A stretch of DNA of 64,000 bases from an uncultured Granulosicoccaceae bacterium (lineage in GTDB: Bacteria; Pseudomonadota; Gammaproteobacteria; Granulosicoccales; Granulosicoccaceae). Positions 1 to 9,822 of the stretch are shown here, in pieces. Positions within the stretch are counted from its first letter, which is position 1; every line of letters begins with the position of its first letter. The notes under the pieces were generated by a model. It saw only the letters and a program-made list of their open reading frames with translations, was not told the origin of the DNA and searched no databases. The DNA lies in assembly GCA_937922015.1 (NCBI GenBank), contig CAKZVB010000113.1:22976-86975 (forward strand), in the 5' to 3' direction. The translations under genes were made by a program, and so were the position numbers.

Positions 1-540
1 ATCAAAGGTATGTACAAGCTTGACACTGTCGCGCCAAAAGCAAGCATACGTGTAAACCTTCTGGGCGCCGGCGTCATTCTTCGCGAGGTCATTGCTGCCG
101 CTGCGTTGTTACATGAGGACTGGAACGTCGGTTCAGAGATATTCAGTGTCACTAGTTTTACTGAACTACGACGTGACGGTCTTGATGCGACCCGATGGAA
201 CAACCTGAACCCAGACTCAGCACCCAGACTCTCTCATGTTGCAGAAACGCTGCAAAACGACCCTTATCCGGTTATCGCTTCAAGCGACTACATGAAAGCT
301 GTTTCCGATGGCATCAGAGAATTTGTACCCGGCGATTACAAAGTGCTTGGCACCGACGGTTTTGGTCGTTCTGACACTCGCGAAAAATTGCGCGACTTCT
401 TTGAGGTTGATCGTCGCTATGTTGTTGTCACCGCACTTAACGCGCTCGCCCAGCAAGGTTTAATTGACGCCAGCGTGCCACGCAATGCCATCGAGAAATA
501 CGGCATTGATCCGAATAAACCAAACCCGGTAACGGTATAG
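1..540 (+). CDS. aceE: Pyruvate dehydrogenase E1 component, C-terminal part (truncated by window start)
   Basis: Frame is open from base 1; C-terminal E1 sequence (LGTDGFGRSDTREKLRDFFEVDRRYVVVTALNAL) directly upstream of aceF. Confidence 0.95.
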   Translation: MKGMYKLDTVAPKASIRVNLLGAGVILREVIAAAALLHEDWNVGSEIFSVTSFTELRRDGLDATRWNNLNPDSAPRLSHVAETLQNDPYPVIASSDYMKAVSDGIREFVPGDYKVLGTDGFGRSDTREKLRDFFEVDRRYVVVTALNALAQQGLIDASVPRNAIEKYGIDPNKPNPVTV

Positions 541-558
541 GTAGAAGCGGAGAAAACT

Positions 559-2157
559 ATGTCAAACCAAATTGAAATTCGCGTACCGGACATCGGTGAG
601 TTCGACACTATTGAAACGATCGAGGTACTGGTAGCGGTCGGCGATGTGGTAGAGATTGACCAGTCACTTATTACTCTCGAGAGCGACAAGGCCAGCATGG
701 AGATTCCGTCCACTCATGCAGGTACCATATCGGAACTAAAAGTCAGTGTTGGTGATAAATTATCCAAGGGCGATCTGATCGCAACTGTTACCTCAAAAGA
801 TGAGGTAACAGAAGTCGCCAGTGAAGCAGCGCCCACCAGTGATGAAGCGACAAAGGAAACCACCACCCTACCGGTAGTTGTGCCGGATCTCGGTGAATTT
901 GAAGAAATAGAGGTTATCGAACTACTGGTCAATGTAGGTGATGAAGTGATACTTGATCAATCACTAATCACCCTGGAAAGTGACAAGGCCAGCATGGAGA
1001 TTCCTTCCACAGCTGTGGGCACGGTACAATCAATTGCTGTAAGTGTGGGAGACCGGCTTTCAAAAGGTGATGTGATACTGGAAATCACCGGAAGTGCTGC
1101 GCCCGCAACACAGACTGCAAGCACTCCACCACCGCCCAAACCCGCCGACGTTGCTCCTCAGAGCGCCGCTCAGAAACCTGCAAATAAACCGCAACTGGCT
1201 GCATCACCTACCCATAAAATCGCCGATGAATCTTATCGCAAAGCACATGCGAGTCCGGCGGTTCGAAAGTTTGCCAGACAACTTGGCGCAGACCTTTTAC
1301 TGATCACAGGTTCCGGACGTAAAAATCGGATATTAAAAGAAGACGTTGAGAGCTTTATAAAGACCACGATGACGAACGTAGGCAGCAACTACGGTGGCGC
1401 AGCGCACGGGGGCGGCGCTGGAATTCCATCTATACCTGAAGTTGATTTCACCCAGTTTGGTGAAATAGAACGCGTCGAATTATCTCGCATCAATATACTG
1501 ACCGCTGAGAATCTTCATCGCTCTTGGTTAAATTTGCCGATGGTAACGCATCACGATGAAGCCGATATAACCGAGCTTGAAGCGTTTAGAAAATCCATCA
1601 AACAAGAAGCAGCTGACAATAACATCCGTGTTACCGGTCTGGTATTTCATATAAAGGCGCTGGCTGCCGCGTTAAAGCAGTTTCCACGGTTTAACTCGTC
1701 GTTGGCTGCAGATGGAAAATCCCTGTTTTATAAAAAGTACTTTAATATCGGCATTGCCGTCGATACACCTGCCGGACTGGTAGTGCCGGTATTAAAAGGG
1801 GTGGACCAGAAAAGTATTTACCAGCTATCAGAAGAGATGTCTGACCTTAGCTCCAGAGCGCGTGCGAAAAAGCTTAAGCCCAATGAGATGCAGGGTGCCA
1901 GCATGACGATTTCGAGTCTTGGCGGTATTGGTGGCAGCGCATTTACACCTATCGTTAACCCACCGGAAGTTGCCATACTGGGTATTACCCGGGCAAAAAT
2001 GCAACCGGTCTGGGATGGCAGCGACTTCAAACCCAGACTCATGTGTCCGTTAGATTTGACTTATGATCATCGGGTAATAGATGGCGCCGAGGGTGCGCGA
2101 TTTATGGCTCACTACTGCAAGGTAGTTGGCGACATCAGAAAGATGCTTCTCTATTAA
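559..2157 (+). CDS. aceF: Dihydrolipoamide acetyltransferase (PDH E2) with two N-terminal lipoyl domains
   Basis: Two ESDKASMEIPS lipoyl motifs, E3-binding region, catalytic domain ending in DHRVIDGAEGARF. Confidence 0.96.
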   Translation: MSNQIEIRVPDIGEFDTIETIEVLVAVGDVVEIDQSLITLESDKASMEIPSTHAGTISELKVSVGDKLSKGDLIATVTSKDEVTEVASEAAPTSDEATKETTTLPVVVPDLGEFEEIEVIELLVNVGDEVILDQSLITLESDKASMEIPSTAVGTVQSIAVSVGDRLSKGDVILEITGSAAPATQTASTPPPPKPADVAPQSAAQKPANKPQLAASPTHKIADESYRKAHASPAVRKFARQLGADLLLITGSGRKNRILKEDVESFIKTTMTNVGSNYGGAAHGGGAGIPSIPEVDFTQFGEIERVELSRINILTAENLHRSWLNLPMVTHHDEADITELEAFRKSIKQEAADNNIRVTGLVFHIKALAAALKQFPRFNSSLAADGKSLFYKKYFNIGIAVDTPAGLVVPVLKGVDQKSIYQLSEEMSDLSSRARAKKLKPNEMQGASMTISSLGGIGGSAFTPIVNPPEVAILGITRAKMQPVWDGSDFKPRLMCPLDLTYDHRVIDGAEGARFMAHYCKVVGDIRKMLLY

Positions 2158-2289
2158 CATCGATAGCTAAGAACCAATAGGCAAGCAAGTATTTAACGCG
2201 CTTGCACCATTCATTCTCTGTTGACGACATTCAATAGTACCGATTTAACGATCTGATACAGACCCCAGCCAGCCAAAGCGGAGACGAAA

Positions 2290-4026
2290 TTGAGTAATCT
2301 CACCACTATCGAAGTACCCGACATCGGTGATTTCAAAGAAGTCGAAATCATTGAAATACTGGTCAGCGTCGGCGATCACGTAAGCAATGATCAATCTCTG
2401 CTGACGGTAGAAAGCGACAAATCCAGCATGGAAATACCGGCACCGGGCCCCGGTGAAATCACCTCGGTACTGGTGAAGGTGGGTGATCGGATTTCAAAAG
2501 GCACCGCTATTGTGATGATGATGTCAGAAGAAGCAGCCGAAGCTATTCCCGCATCGCCCGACAACGACTCCACCACGGCAATAAACGAAAGCACCGGCAA
2601 CTCCAGCGGCACTGCAGATATTCAAGCAGATGTAGTAGTAATCGGTGCCGGCCCGGGCGGTTATACCGCCGCATTCAGGGCCGCCGACCTGGGTCTTTCG
2701 GTGTTAATGATCGAACGCTACCCGCAACTTGGCGGCGTTTGCCTGAATGTAGGCTGCATTCCCTCAAAGGCGCTTTTGCACACCGCTCAGGTTATCAATG
2801 AAACTAAAGAAATGGAATCACACGGCATCAGCTTTGGTGAGCCACAGATCGATATTGATAAGCTGCGCGGGTTTAAAGAAAAGGTCATTGGCCAGCTGAC
2901 CGGTGGCTTGTCAGGACTTGCCAAACAACGCAAAGTATCGGTGGAACATGGAACAGCAAGCTTTCTGTCACCCAATCAGCTATCTCTTGAACACGATGGA
3001 CAGACCCGGGTCATCGAATTTAAAAACGCCATTATTGCAGCGGGCTCCGAGGTCACCAGGATACCCGGCTTTCCCTATGAAGATGATCGCCTGATTGATT
3101 CAACAGGCGCACTGGAACTAGCGGATATACCTGACAGGCTACTGGTCATCGGTGGCGGTATTATCGGTCTTGAAATGAGCTGTGTTTATCAGGCATTGGG
3201 TTCCAAGGTAACCGTTGTCGAACTCTCAGACACCCTGATTCCAGGTTGCGATACCGATCTGGTCAGGCCCTTTCAAAAACGCGTCAGCAAACTGTTCGAA
3301 AACATTTTCACCGGTTCGCGCGTGACGCGAATGGAATCAAAAGACGACGGACTGATGGTCTGGTTTGAAGGTGGTAAAGCACCGGAATCAGATACGTTTG
3401 ATCGAGTCTTACTGGCCGTGGGCCGCAGCCCTAACGGTGCAAAACTGAATGCAGAAAATGCCGGAGTACAGGTGTCCGAACGCGGCTTCATTGCCGTGGA
3501 TAAACAACAGCGCACCAACGTACCGCATATATTCGCAATCGGCGACATTGTCGGTCAGCCGATGCTGGCCCACAAAGCCACACATGAAGGTAAGGTAGCT
3601 GCAGAAGTGATCGCTGGTAAAAAATCTTTCTTTGATGCTAAAACGATACCGTCGGTGGCGTACACCGATCCTGAAATAGCCTGGATGGGACTAACCGAAA
3701 CTCAGGCAAAGGAACAGAATATTCCCTACGAAAAAGGTGTTTTCCCATGGGCCGCCAGCGGCCGCGCACTCAGCATTGCGCGCACCGAGGGACTTACAAA
3801 AGTGCTGCTTGACCCAACCACCAAACAGGTGCTTGGGGCGGGTATGGTAGGCGTAAATGCCGGTGAACTTATCGCCGAAGCTGTGCTGGCACTTGAAATG
3901 GGCGCCGACATCGAAGATATTGCGCTGACCGTTCATCCACACCCTACTCTGTCAGAAACCTTGAATTTTGCGTGTGAGGTCGCTGAAGGTACTTGTACAG
4001 ATATATACGCCCCAAAAAATAAGTGA
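2290..4026 (+). CDS. lpdA: Dihydrolipoamide dehydrogenase (PDH E3) with N-terminal lipoyl domain; TTG start
   Basis: Lipoyl motif ESDKSSMEIPAPGPG followed by GAGPGGYTAAFRAADLG and GGVCLNVGCIPSKALLH; start codon at 2290 reads TTG. Confidence 0.95.
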   Translation: MSNLTTIEVPDIGDFKEVEIIEILVSVGDHVSNDQSLLTVESDKSSMEIPAPGPGEITSVLVKVGDRISKGTAIVMMMSEEAAEAIPASPDNDSTTAINESTGNSSGTADIQADVVVIGAGPGGYTAAFRAADLGLSVLMIERYPQLGGVCLNVGCIPSKALLHTAQVINETKEMESHGISFGEPQIDIDKLRGFKEKVIGQLTGGLSGLAKQRKVSVEHGTASFLSPNQLSLEHDGQTRVIEFKNAIIAAGSEVTRIPGFPYEDDRLIDSTGALELADIPDRLLVIGGGIIGLEMSCVYQALGSKVTVVELSDTLIPGCDTDLVRPFQKRVSKLFENIFTGSRVTRMESKDDGLMVWFEGGKAPESDTFDRVLLAVGRSPNGAKLNAENAGVQVSERGFIAVDKQQRTNVPHIFAIGDIVGQPMLAHKATHEGKVAAEVIAGKKSFFDAKTIPSVAYTDPEIAWMGLTETQAKEQNIPYEKGVFPWAASGRALSIARTEGLTKVLLDPTTKQVLGAGMVGVNAGELIAEAVLALEMGADIEDIALTVHPHPTLSETLNFACEVAEGTCTDIYAPKNK

Positions 4027-4065
4027 TCGTCCTTCCAATCACAACAAAAGCTGAGCAACAACAAC

Positions 4066-6342
4066 ATGGCAGACGATCTGCGAGACGCAGCACTACGATA
4101 TCATCGCTATCCGAAACCCGGAAAACTGGAAATCAGCGCCACCAAGGACATGGTCAACCAGCGCGATCTGGCACTGGCCTATTCACCCGGCGTTGCAGCT
4201 GCCTGCGAAGAGATTGTTAAGAACCCTGCCGAGGCCGCCACCCTGACCTCACGGGCAAATCTGGTTGGCGTGATTACCAACGGCACCGCAGTGCTCGGCC
4301 TGGGCGCCATCGGACCGCTGGCCGCCAAGCCTGTGATGGAAGGTAAAGCTGTGTTGTTTAAGAAGTTCGCCAACATAGACGTGTTTGATCTCGAACTCGA
4401 CACCACTGACGTCGATCGCTTTGTCGATGCTGTATCTTTGATGGAGCCATGCTTTGCCGGCATCAACCTTGAGGACATCAAGGCGCCTGAGTGTTTTGAG
4501 ATAGAGCGCCAGCTCACTGAACGGATGAATATTCCGGTATTTCATGATGACCAGCACGGCACCGCAATTACCGTCGCAGCCGCCATCACCAATGGTTTAC
4601 GGGTCGCCGAAAAAAACATAGCCGATGTACGACTGGTGTGCTCCGGCGCCGGTGCCGCAGCATTGGCTTGCCTTGATCTTTTAGTTTCACTTGGTATGCA
4701 GCAACAAAACATCACCGTCGTCGATATCGTCGGTGTGGTCTACTCAGGCCGCACCGAGCAAATGGACAAATACAAAGAACGCTTTGCCATCGACACCGAT
4801 GCTCGCGCTTTAAAAGAGGTCATCGGTGATGCTGATATTTTTCTGGGTCTGTCAGCCGCCGGAGTCCTCAAACCCGAATACGTAAAAACCATGGCTCCGG
4901 CACCGTTGATATTCGCGCTGGCGAACCCTGTGCCCGAAATAATGCCTGAACAGGTCACCGAAGTCCGTCCAGATGCGATAATCGCAACCGGCAGGTCAGA
5001 CTATCCCAACCAGGTAAACAACGTTTTATGTTTCCCGTTTTTGTTTCGAGGTGCGCTTGATACCGGTGCTACCCGGATAAATCAGCAAATGAAAATAGCC
5101 GCAGTTAACGCGATCGCTGAAATTGCCACTCGTGAGGTGTCAGATGAAGTGGCTGCCGCCTATGGTGACACTTCGTTCGGTTTCGGTCGCGATTACCTGA
5201 TACCAAAACCGTTTGATCCACGCTTAATGACAACTGTCCCCGAACACGTTGCACGGGCTGCAATGGAAAGCGGCGTTGCCACCAGACCCATCGAGAATTT
5301 CGACGACTACCGTGCGCAACTCAGCGACTTTGTTTTTAAATCAGGCATGGTGATGAAACCGGTGTTTGCAAAGGCCATGGCACATCCACAGCGAGTCGTA
5401 TTTGCCGAAGGTGAATCGCGACGGGTAATCAATGCTGTCCAGGTCATCGTAGACGAAGGACTATGCATACCCATTCTTATCGGTCGGCAGTCGGTGATCG
5501 AAGACAACATCAGAGAATTCCGGTTGCGGCTTGTTGCAGGCGAACACTTTACAATCCTGGACCCAATGAATAATCCAGATGAAACGCTCTACGCCGATGC
5601 TTATCATACTAAAACGGGACGCAGCGGCGTTACACCGGCTTTTGCTCGAGCAGAGGTCAGAAGCCGCGCCACAGCGGTAGGCTCACTGATGGTCGATCTG
5701 GGCCACGCCGATGCACTAATTTGCGGCAGTGAAGGTTCATACATCACCCACCTGAGATACATTCGCACCGTCATCGGCGTGCGCGACGATGTTACCGATT
5801 TGTCAGCGGTGATTTTGTTAATCCTGCAGGCCGGAACCTTCTTCCTCACCGATACCCACGTCAGCGTCGAACCGAGCGCCGAACACCTCGCAGAAACTGC
5901 TGTTCTGGCATCCAGCGTCGTCAGTCGATTCGGGTTGGCACCAAAGGTCGCTCTGTTGTCTCACTCAAACTTTGGCAGCCGGGATAACGACAGCGCCAAA
6001 AAAATGCGCAAAGCGCGTGAGATTCTTGAGCGCGATCACCCGGAACTGCCGGTCGATGGAGAAATGCACGCCGATGCCGCCGTGTGGGAATCCGTCAGAG
6101 ACCGGATATTCCCCAACTCACGCTTCCGCGGCTCCGCCAACCTGATGGTTATGCCAGACCTCGACGCCGCCAATATTGCCTACAACATGGTTAAGGTATT
6201 CGGCGACGGATTACCGGTGGGACCAATACTGGTGGGCACGAAAAAGCCCGCCCATGTACTGACCGAGGCTGTTACAACCCGTGGGATCGTCAATATGTGC
6301 GCAATAGCAGCAACAGAGGCTATTGATCACAAAAACGCATAG
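4066..6342 (+). CDS. maeB: NADP-dependent malic enzyme with C-terminal phosphotransacetylase-like domain
   Basis: 758 aa; [16 protein letters not shown] malic enzyme core; C-terminal PTA-like domain ([11 protein letters not shown]...). Confidence 0.93.
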   Translation: MADDLRDAALRYHRYPKPGKLEISATKDMVNQRDLALAYSPGVAAACEEIVKNPAEAATLTSRANLVGVITNGTAVLGLGAIGPLAAKPVMEGKAVLFKKFANIDVFDLELDTTDVDRFVDAVSLMEPCFAGINLEDIKAPECFEIERQLTERMNIPVFHDDQHGTAITVAAAITNGLRVAEKNIADVRLVCSGAGAAALACLDLLVSLGMQQQNITVVDIVGVVYSGRTEQMDKYKERFAIDTDARALKEVIGDADIFLGLSAAGVLKPEYVKTMAPAPLIFALANPVPEIMPEQVTEVRPDAIIATGRSDYPNQVNNVLCFPFLFRGALDTGATRINQQMKIAAVNAIAEIATREVSDEVAAAYGDTSFGFGRDYLIPKPFDPRLMTTVPEHVARAAMESGVATRPIENFDDYRAQLSDFVFKSGMVMKPVFAKAMAHPQRVVFAEGESRRVINAVQVIVDEGLCIPILIGRQSVIEDNIREFRLRLVAGEHFTILDPMNNPDETLYADAYHTKTGRSGVTPAFARAEVRSRATAVGSLMVDLGHADALICGSEGSYITHLRYIRTVIGVRDDVTDLSAVILLILQAGTFFLTDTHVSVEPSAEHLAETAVLASSVVSRFGLAPKVALLSHSNFGSRDNDSAKKMRKAREILERDHPELPVDGEMHADAAVWESVRDRIFPNSRFRGSANLMVMPDLDAANIAYNMVKVFGDGLPVGPILVGTKKPAHVLTEAVTTRGIVNMCAIAATEAIDHKNA

Positions 6343-6412
6343 CGGCCGCCGACGGCTGCGTCACAGTTCACCTCTCTATTTTTCGGCCAGATTGCCGCTC
6401 GAATAGCTACCG

Positions 6413-6459
6413 GCTCGGCACAGTTTGCGATGCATGTAAGTACATGAGGCCGAGCGTTT
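6413..6459 (+). terminator. Hairpin with following T-run after maeB (candidate terminator or leader structure)
   Basis: GCTCGGC (6413-6419) pairs with GCCGAGC (6449-6455), inner CATGTA-AG-TACATG palindrome, then G-TTTT. Confidence 0.45.
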
Positions 6460-6635
6460 TACGACTATCGTGTCTCTGGAGCTTATTCAAACTCGCAACG
6501 TCCGTGATTTTGTCGTAATTTAGAAACACCTGGTCGCGCCACTGTCACCTGTTAAAACACTCTGGACTCACTGTTGCCCTACACTGTCGGCAATCTGCTG
6601 TGAAGTAGTTACACCACGAATATGAGATCAAGCCC

Positions 6636-7340
6636 ATGGCTGAAGACGAATACGACGACGAAGAAGAGATCATTCTCTCTGAGCTTGACGACGATGAACT
6701 GGTCGAACAAATGCACGACGATTTGTACAACGGTCTGCGCGACGAAATAATCGAAGGCACCAATATCCTGCTGCAGCGCAAATGGACACCCGACAAGGTG
6801 CTTAACGTCGCACTGGTCGAAGGTATGCGCATCGTAGGAATCGATTTTCGCGACGGTATTCTGTTTGTCCCTGAAGTGCTGATGGCCGCAAACGCCATGA
6901 AAGGCGGCATGGAAATCTTACGGCCGCTGCTGGCCGAAACCGGCGCTGAAACTATTGGCAAAATGGTGATCGGAACTGTCAAAGGCGACATTCACGATAT
7001 CGGTAAAAACCTCGTCTCTATGATGATGGAAGGAGCGGGGTTCGAAGTGATCGATCTGGGCATTAACAATCCGGTTGAAGACTATTTAGCAGCACTGGAA
7101 GAACACAAACCGGATATTCTTGGCATGTCTGCCTTGCTGACCACCACCATGCCATATATGAAAGTGGTCATAGACACACTTCAGGAACAAGGCCTTAGAG
7201 ACAAGTACATTGTGCTGGTCGGTGGCGCGCCCCTTAATGAGGAGTTCAGCGACGCGATCGGTGCGGATGCCTATTGTCGCGATGCTGCCGTTGCCGTTGA
7301 AACCGCCGGAAAACTTATTGCAGAACGCCGCGCCAGTTAG
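6636..7340 (+). CDS. Methyltransferase cognate corrinoid protein (MttC/MtgC/MtbC-like) with acidic N-terminal extension
   Basis: B12-binding signature GDIHDIGKNLVSMMMEGAGFEVIDLG; helical cap domain; N-term MAEDEYDDEEEIILSELDDDELVEQMHDD. Confidence 0.93.
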   Translation: MAEDEYDDEEEIILSELDDDELVEQMHDDLYNGLRDEIIEGTNILLQRKWTPDKVLNVALVEGMRIVGIDFRDGILFVPEVLMAANAMKGGMEILRPLLAETGAETIGKMVIGTVKGDIHDIGKNLVSMMMEGAGFEVIDLGINNPVEDYLAALEEHKPDILGMSALLTTTMPYMKVVIDTLQEQGLRDKYIVLVGGAPLNEEFSDAIGADAYCRDAAVAVETAGKLIAERRAS

Positions 7341-7374
7341 CGCGGTATGCTGAAAATAGTCAGTGCATCAAGCA

Positions 7375-7989
7375 ATGAAAACTCAGCCTGCGTTGGTGAT
7401 CGCTTGCGGCGCACTGGCAAAAGAAATAACCACACTGATCGATACCAATCAGTGGAATAACCTGCGGGTACAGTGCATACCCGCTAAAATTCACAATTAT
7501 CCTGATCAAATTCCCGACGCCGTGCGTCGGATAATCCACAAAGCAAAACCTGATTACTCGCAAATATTTATCGCGTTTGCAGATTGCGGCACCGGTGGTT
7601 TACTGGATGCGGTTATCAAGGAAGAAAAGGTAGAGCGCCTGGAAGGCGCACATTGTTATGAATTCTATGCCGGCAGTGAAGCCTTTGCCGCAATGACAGA
7701 ACAGGAACCGGGCACATTTTATCTGACTGATTTTCTGGCGAATCATTTTGAACGCCTTATCCTAAAAGAACTTGGTATCAACAAGCACCCGGAACTACGC
7801 GAGATGTATTTCGGCAATTACAAAAAGCTTGTCTATCTGGCCCAGACAGACAACCCGAAACTTGAACAAAAGGCAAAAGAGGCGGCAAGCGCTCTTGGCC
7901 TGCAATACGAATTTAAACGAACCGACTACGGCGGCCTGGAACAAGGGCTTCGACAGTTCAACGAAAGTATCGTGCAATGGCAAAACTAA
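7375..7989 (+). CDS. DUF1638 family protein (function unknown)
   Basis: VIACGALAKEI, IAFADCGTGGLLD and GAHCYEFYAG resemble the DUF1638 family; ATG at 7375. Confidence 0.8.
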   Translation: MKTQPALVIACGALAKEITTLIDTNQWNNLRVQCIPAKIHNYPDQIPDAVRRIIHKAKPDYSQIFIAFADCGTGGLLDAVIKEEKVERLEGAHCYEFYAGSEAFAAMTEQEPGTFYLTDFLANHFERLILKELGINKHPELREMYFGNYKKLVYLAQTDNPKLEQKAKEAASALGLQYEFKRTDYGGLEQGLRQFNESIVQWQN

Positions 7990-8285
7990 TAACAACCTAC
8001 TGGCGGGATATACCAGCACAAGTCACCGCAAAAGCCGGTAGAAAGACAGCAAAAATTCAATTGAGTGATCGCTTTCAGGAAGCCATAGATATGGCGGCAA
8101 TGCGCGCTGGCAAGGAAGGCACAGACGCCTACCTGGAAGACTGGCACCGGACACAGACAGATTGCGAAGATGACCTGCAGGACGTGGTCAACGCGGCCGC
8201 GAAAGTACTGGAAGAGAAATTCACCACCGAACTGTTACAGGCCGTGGTTAAAAATCAGGGAAAGCTTGAAGGCAACGGGCACTAG
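7977..8285 (+). CDS. Small PF13769 'virulence factor' domain-like protein (function unknown)
   Basis: 102 aa, 13-bp overlap with the upstream ORF; TYWRDIPAQVTAKAGRKTAKIQLSDRFQEAID pattern. Confidence 0.7.
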   Translation: MAKLITTYWRDIPAQVTAKAGRKTAKIQLSDRFQEAIDMAAMRAGKEGTDAYLEDWHRTQTDCEDDLQDVVNAAAKVLEEKFTTELLQAVVKNQGKLEGNGH

Positions 8286-8289
8286 CAGG

Positions 8290-8751
8290 GTGTACCGCAT
8301 CAGACATTGGTCGGTTAAACGTTCAGCGCTGCTGGAGTCTTTTTATAACGGCTTCGAGAAGCTGATTGTGACCATGCATCCGGTGTGGAAACTGATCGGT
8401 TACCAACGACTTGAGAAACCATTTGCGGCCACTGAAAAACTGGTAAAAGGTGTCATGTTCGACTGCAAAATGTGCGGTCAGTGTGCACTCAGTGCCACCG
8501 GTATGTCATGCCCCATGAACTGCCCCAAAAACCTGCGCAACGGCCCCTGTGGTGGCGTAAGGGGCAACGGCAACTGCGAAGTTGAACCTGACATGAAATG
8601 CGTATGGGTTGCCGCCTGGGAGGGCAGTCAACGCATGTCCGGGGGCGATGAAATAAACCTCGTGCAACACCCGGTAGACTTTCGGCTTAAAAATAAATCA
8701 TCATGGTTGCGGGTTGCAAAGCTCAAAAACGCAACGCCAGAGACACGCTAA
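8290..8751 (+). CDS. Methylenetetrahydrofolate reductase C-terminal (MetV-like) Cys-rich protein; probable GTG start
   Basis: FDCKMCGQCALSATGMSCPMNCPKNLRNGPCGGVRGNGNCEVEPDMKCVW, eight Cys; in-frame GTG at 8290. Confidence 0.82.
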   Translation: MYRIRHWSVKRSALLESFYNGFEKLIVTMHPVWKLIGYQRLEKPFAATEKLVKGVMFDCKMCGQCALSATGMSCPMNCPKNLRNGPCGGVRGNGNCEVEPDMKCVWVAAWEGSQRMSGGDEINLVQHPVDFRLKNKSSWLRVAKLKNATPETR

Positions 8752-8778
8752 TGTTAGCGGCCGGATAACAAGCCTGTC

Positions 8779-9774
8779 ATGGAAAAACGAAACGTCCATC
8801 TGTCGCCGGCAGAGCTATTGCCTATACTGCCCGGCCATAGCTCACCCGGCAGGTTCGAGCGAGTACTGCGCGCCGGCAAATTCGCCGTCACTACAGAGCT
8901 TGCTCCACCGGACTCGGCAGACCCGGCCGAGGTCTACGAGCGAGCCAGTATTTTCGACGGCTACGTTGACGCGATCAACGCCACCGACGGCAGCGGCGCA
9001 CACTGCCACATGTCCAGTATTGCCGTATGTGGTTTGTTAACACGGGCCGGCTACTCACCGATAATGCAAATCTCCTGTCGCGACAGAAACCGGATCGCAA
9101 TACAGGGTGAAATACTTGGCGCAAGTGCCATGGGAGTTTCAAACATCCTGTGCTTAACCGGTGACGGCGTACAGGCAGGGGATCATCCACAGGCCAAGCC
9201 GGTCTTCGATCTCGACTGTATGTCGCTGCTTGAGATCGGCACTCGCATGCGGGATCAGGGCAGTTTTGAAAGCGGCCGGAAACTTGATCATTCACCACCA
9301 GTATTTCTGGGCGCTGCCGCCAACCCGTTTGCACCGCCACTCGATTGGCGACCTTTAAGACTTGCAAAAAAAATTGCCGCCGGGGCGCAGTTTGTACAAA
9401 CGCAATACTGTTATGACATAGAGTTACTTCAGAACTATATGCGTCGCGTGCGTGAACTCGGTCTGCATAAACAAGTGTATATCCTTGTCGGCGTAGGACC
9501 ATTAGCATCAGCTAAAACAGCAATCTGGATTCGCAAAAACGTACCCGGGGTTCACATACCTGACAGCGTCATTAACCGTCTGTCCGGCGCCCAAAATCAA
9601 AAAGCAGAGGGTATCAGTATCTGCATCGAAATGATTCAGCAGATACGTGAAATTGAAGGGATTAGCGGCTGTCATATTATGGCCTATAAGCAAGAACATG
9701 CAGTGCCAGAAATTGTCGACAAATCCGGAATACTTCGCGACAGACACAAGCGACCCCGGAACAACAACGATTAA
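8779..9774 (+). CDS. Methylenetetrahydrofolate reductase (MetF-like)
   Basis: VTTELAPPDSADPAEVYERA N-term, NILCLTGDG, GAQFVQTQYCYD; TIM-barrel MTHFR pattern. Confidence 0.88.
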   Translation: MEKRNVHLSPAELLPILPGHSSPGRFERVLRAGKFAVTTELAPPDSADPAEVYERASIFDGYVDAINATDGSGAHCHMSSIAVCGLLTRAGYSPIMQISCRDRNRIAIQGEILGASAMGVSNILCLTGDGVQAGDHPQAKPVFDLDCMSLLEIGTRMRDQGSFESGRKLDHSPPVFLGAAANPFAPPLDWRPLRLAKKIAAGAQFVQTQYCYDIELLQNYMRRVRELGLHKQVYILVGVGPLASAKTAIWIRKNVPGVHIPDSVINRLSGAQNQKAEGISICIEMIQQIREIEGISGCHIMAYKQEHAVPEIVDKSGILRDRHKRPRNNND

Positions 9775-9822
9775 CAAAATCCGGCTCTGGCAACTTTTAT
9801 TAAGTTTGATCAGGACAGTGCC

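Noticed and set aside
6535-6560. GCCACTG upstream of the corrinoid protein, reminiscent of a cobalamin riboswitch B12 box
   Set aside because: The rest of the B12-box consensus (GGGAAGG, AAGYCRGRAGACCTGCC) is absent; a 7-mer match is not evidence.
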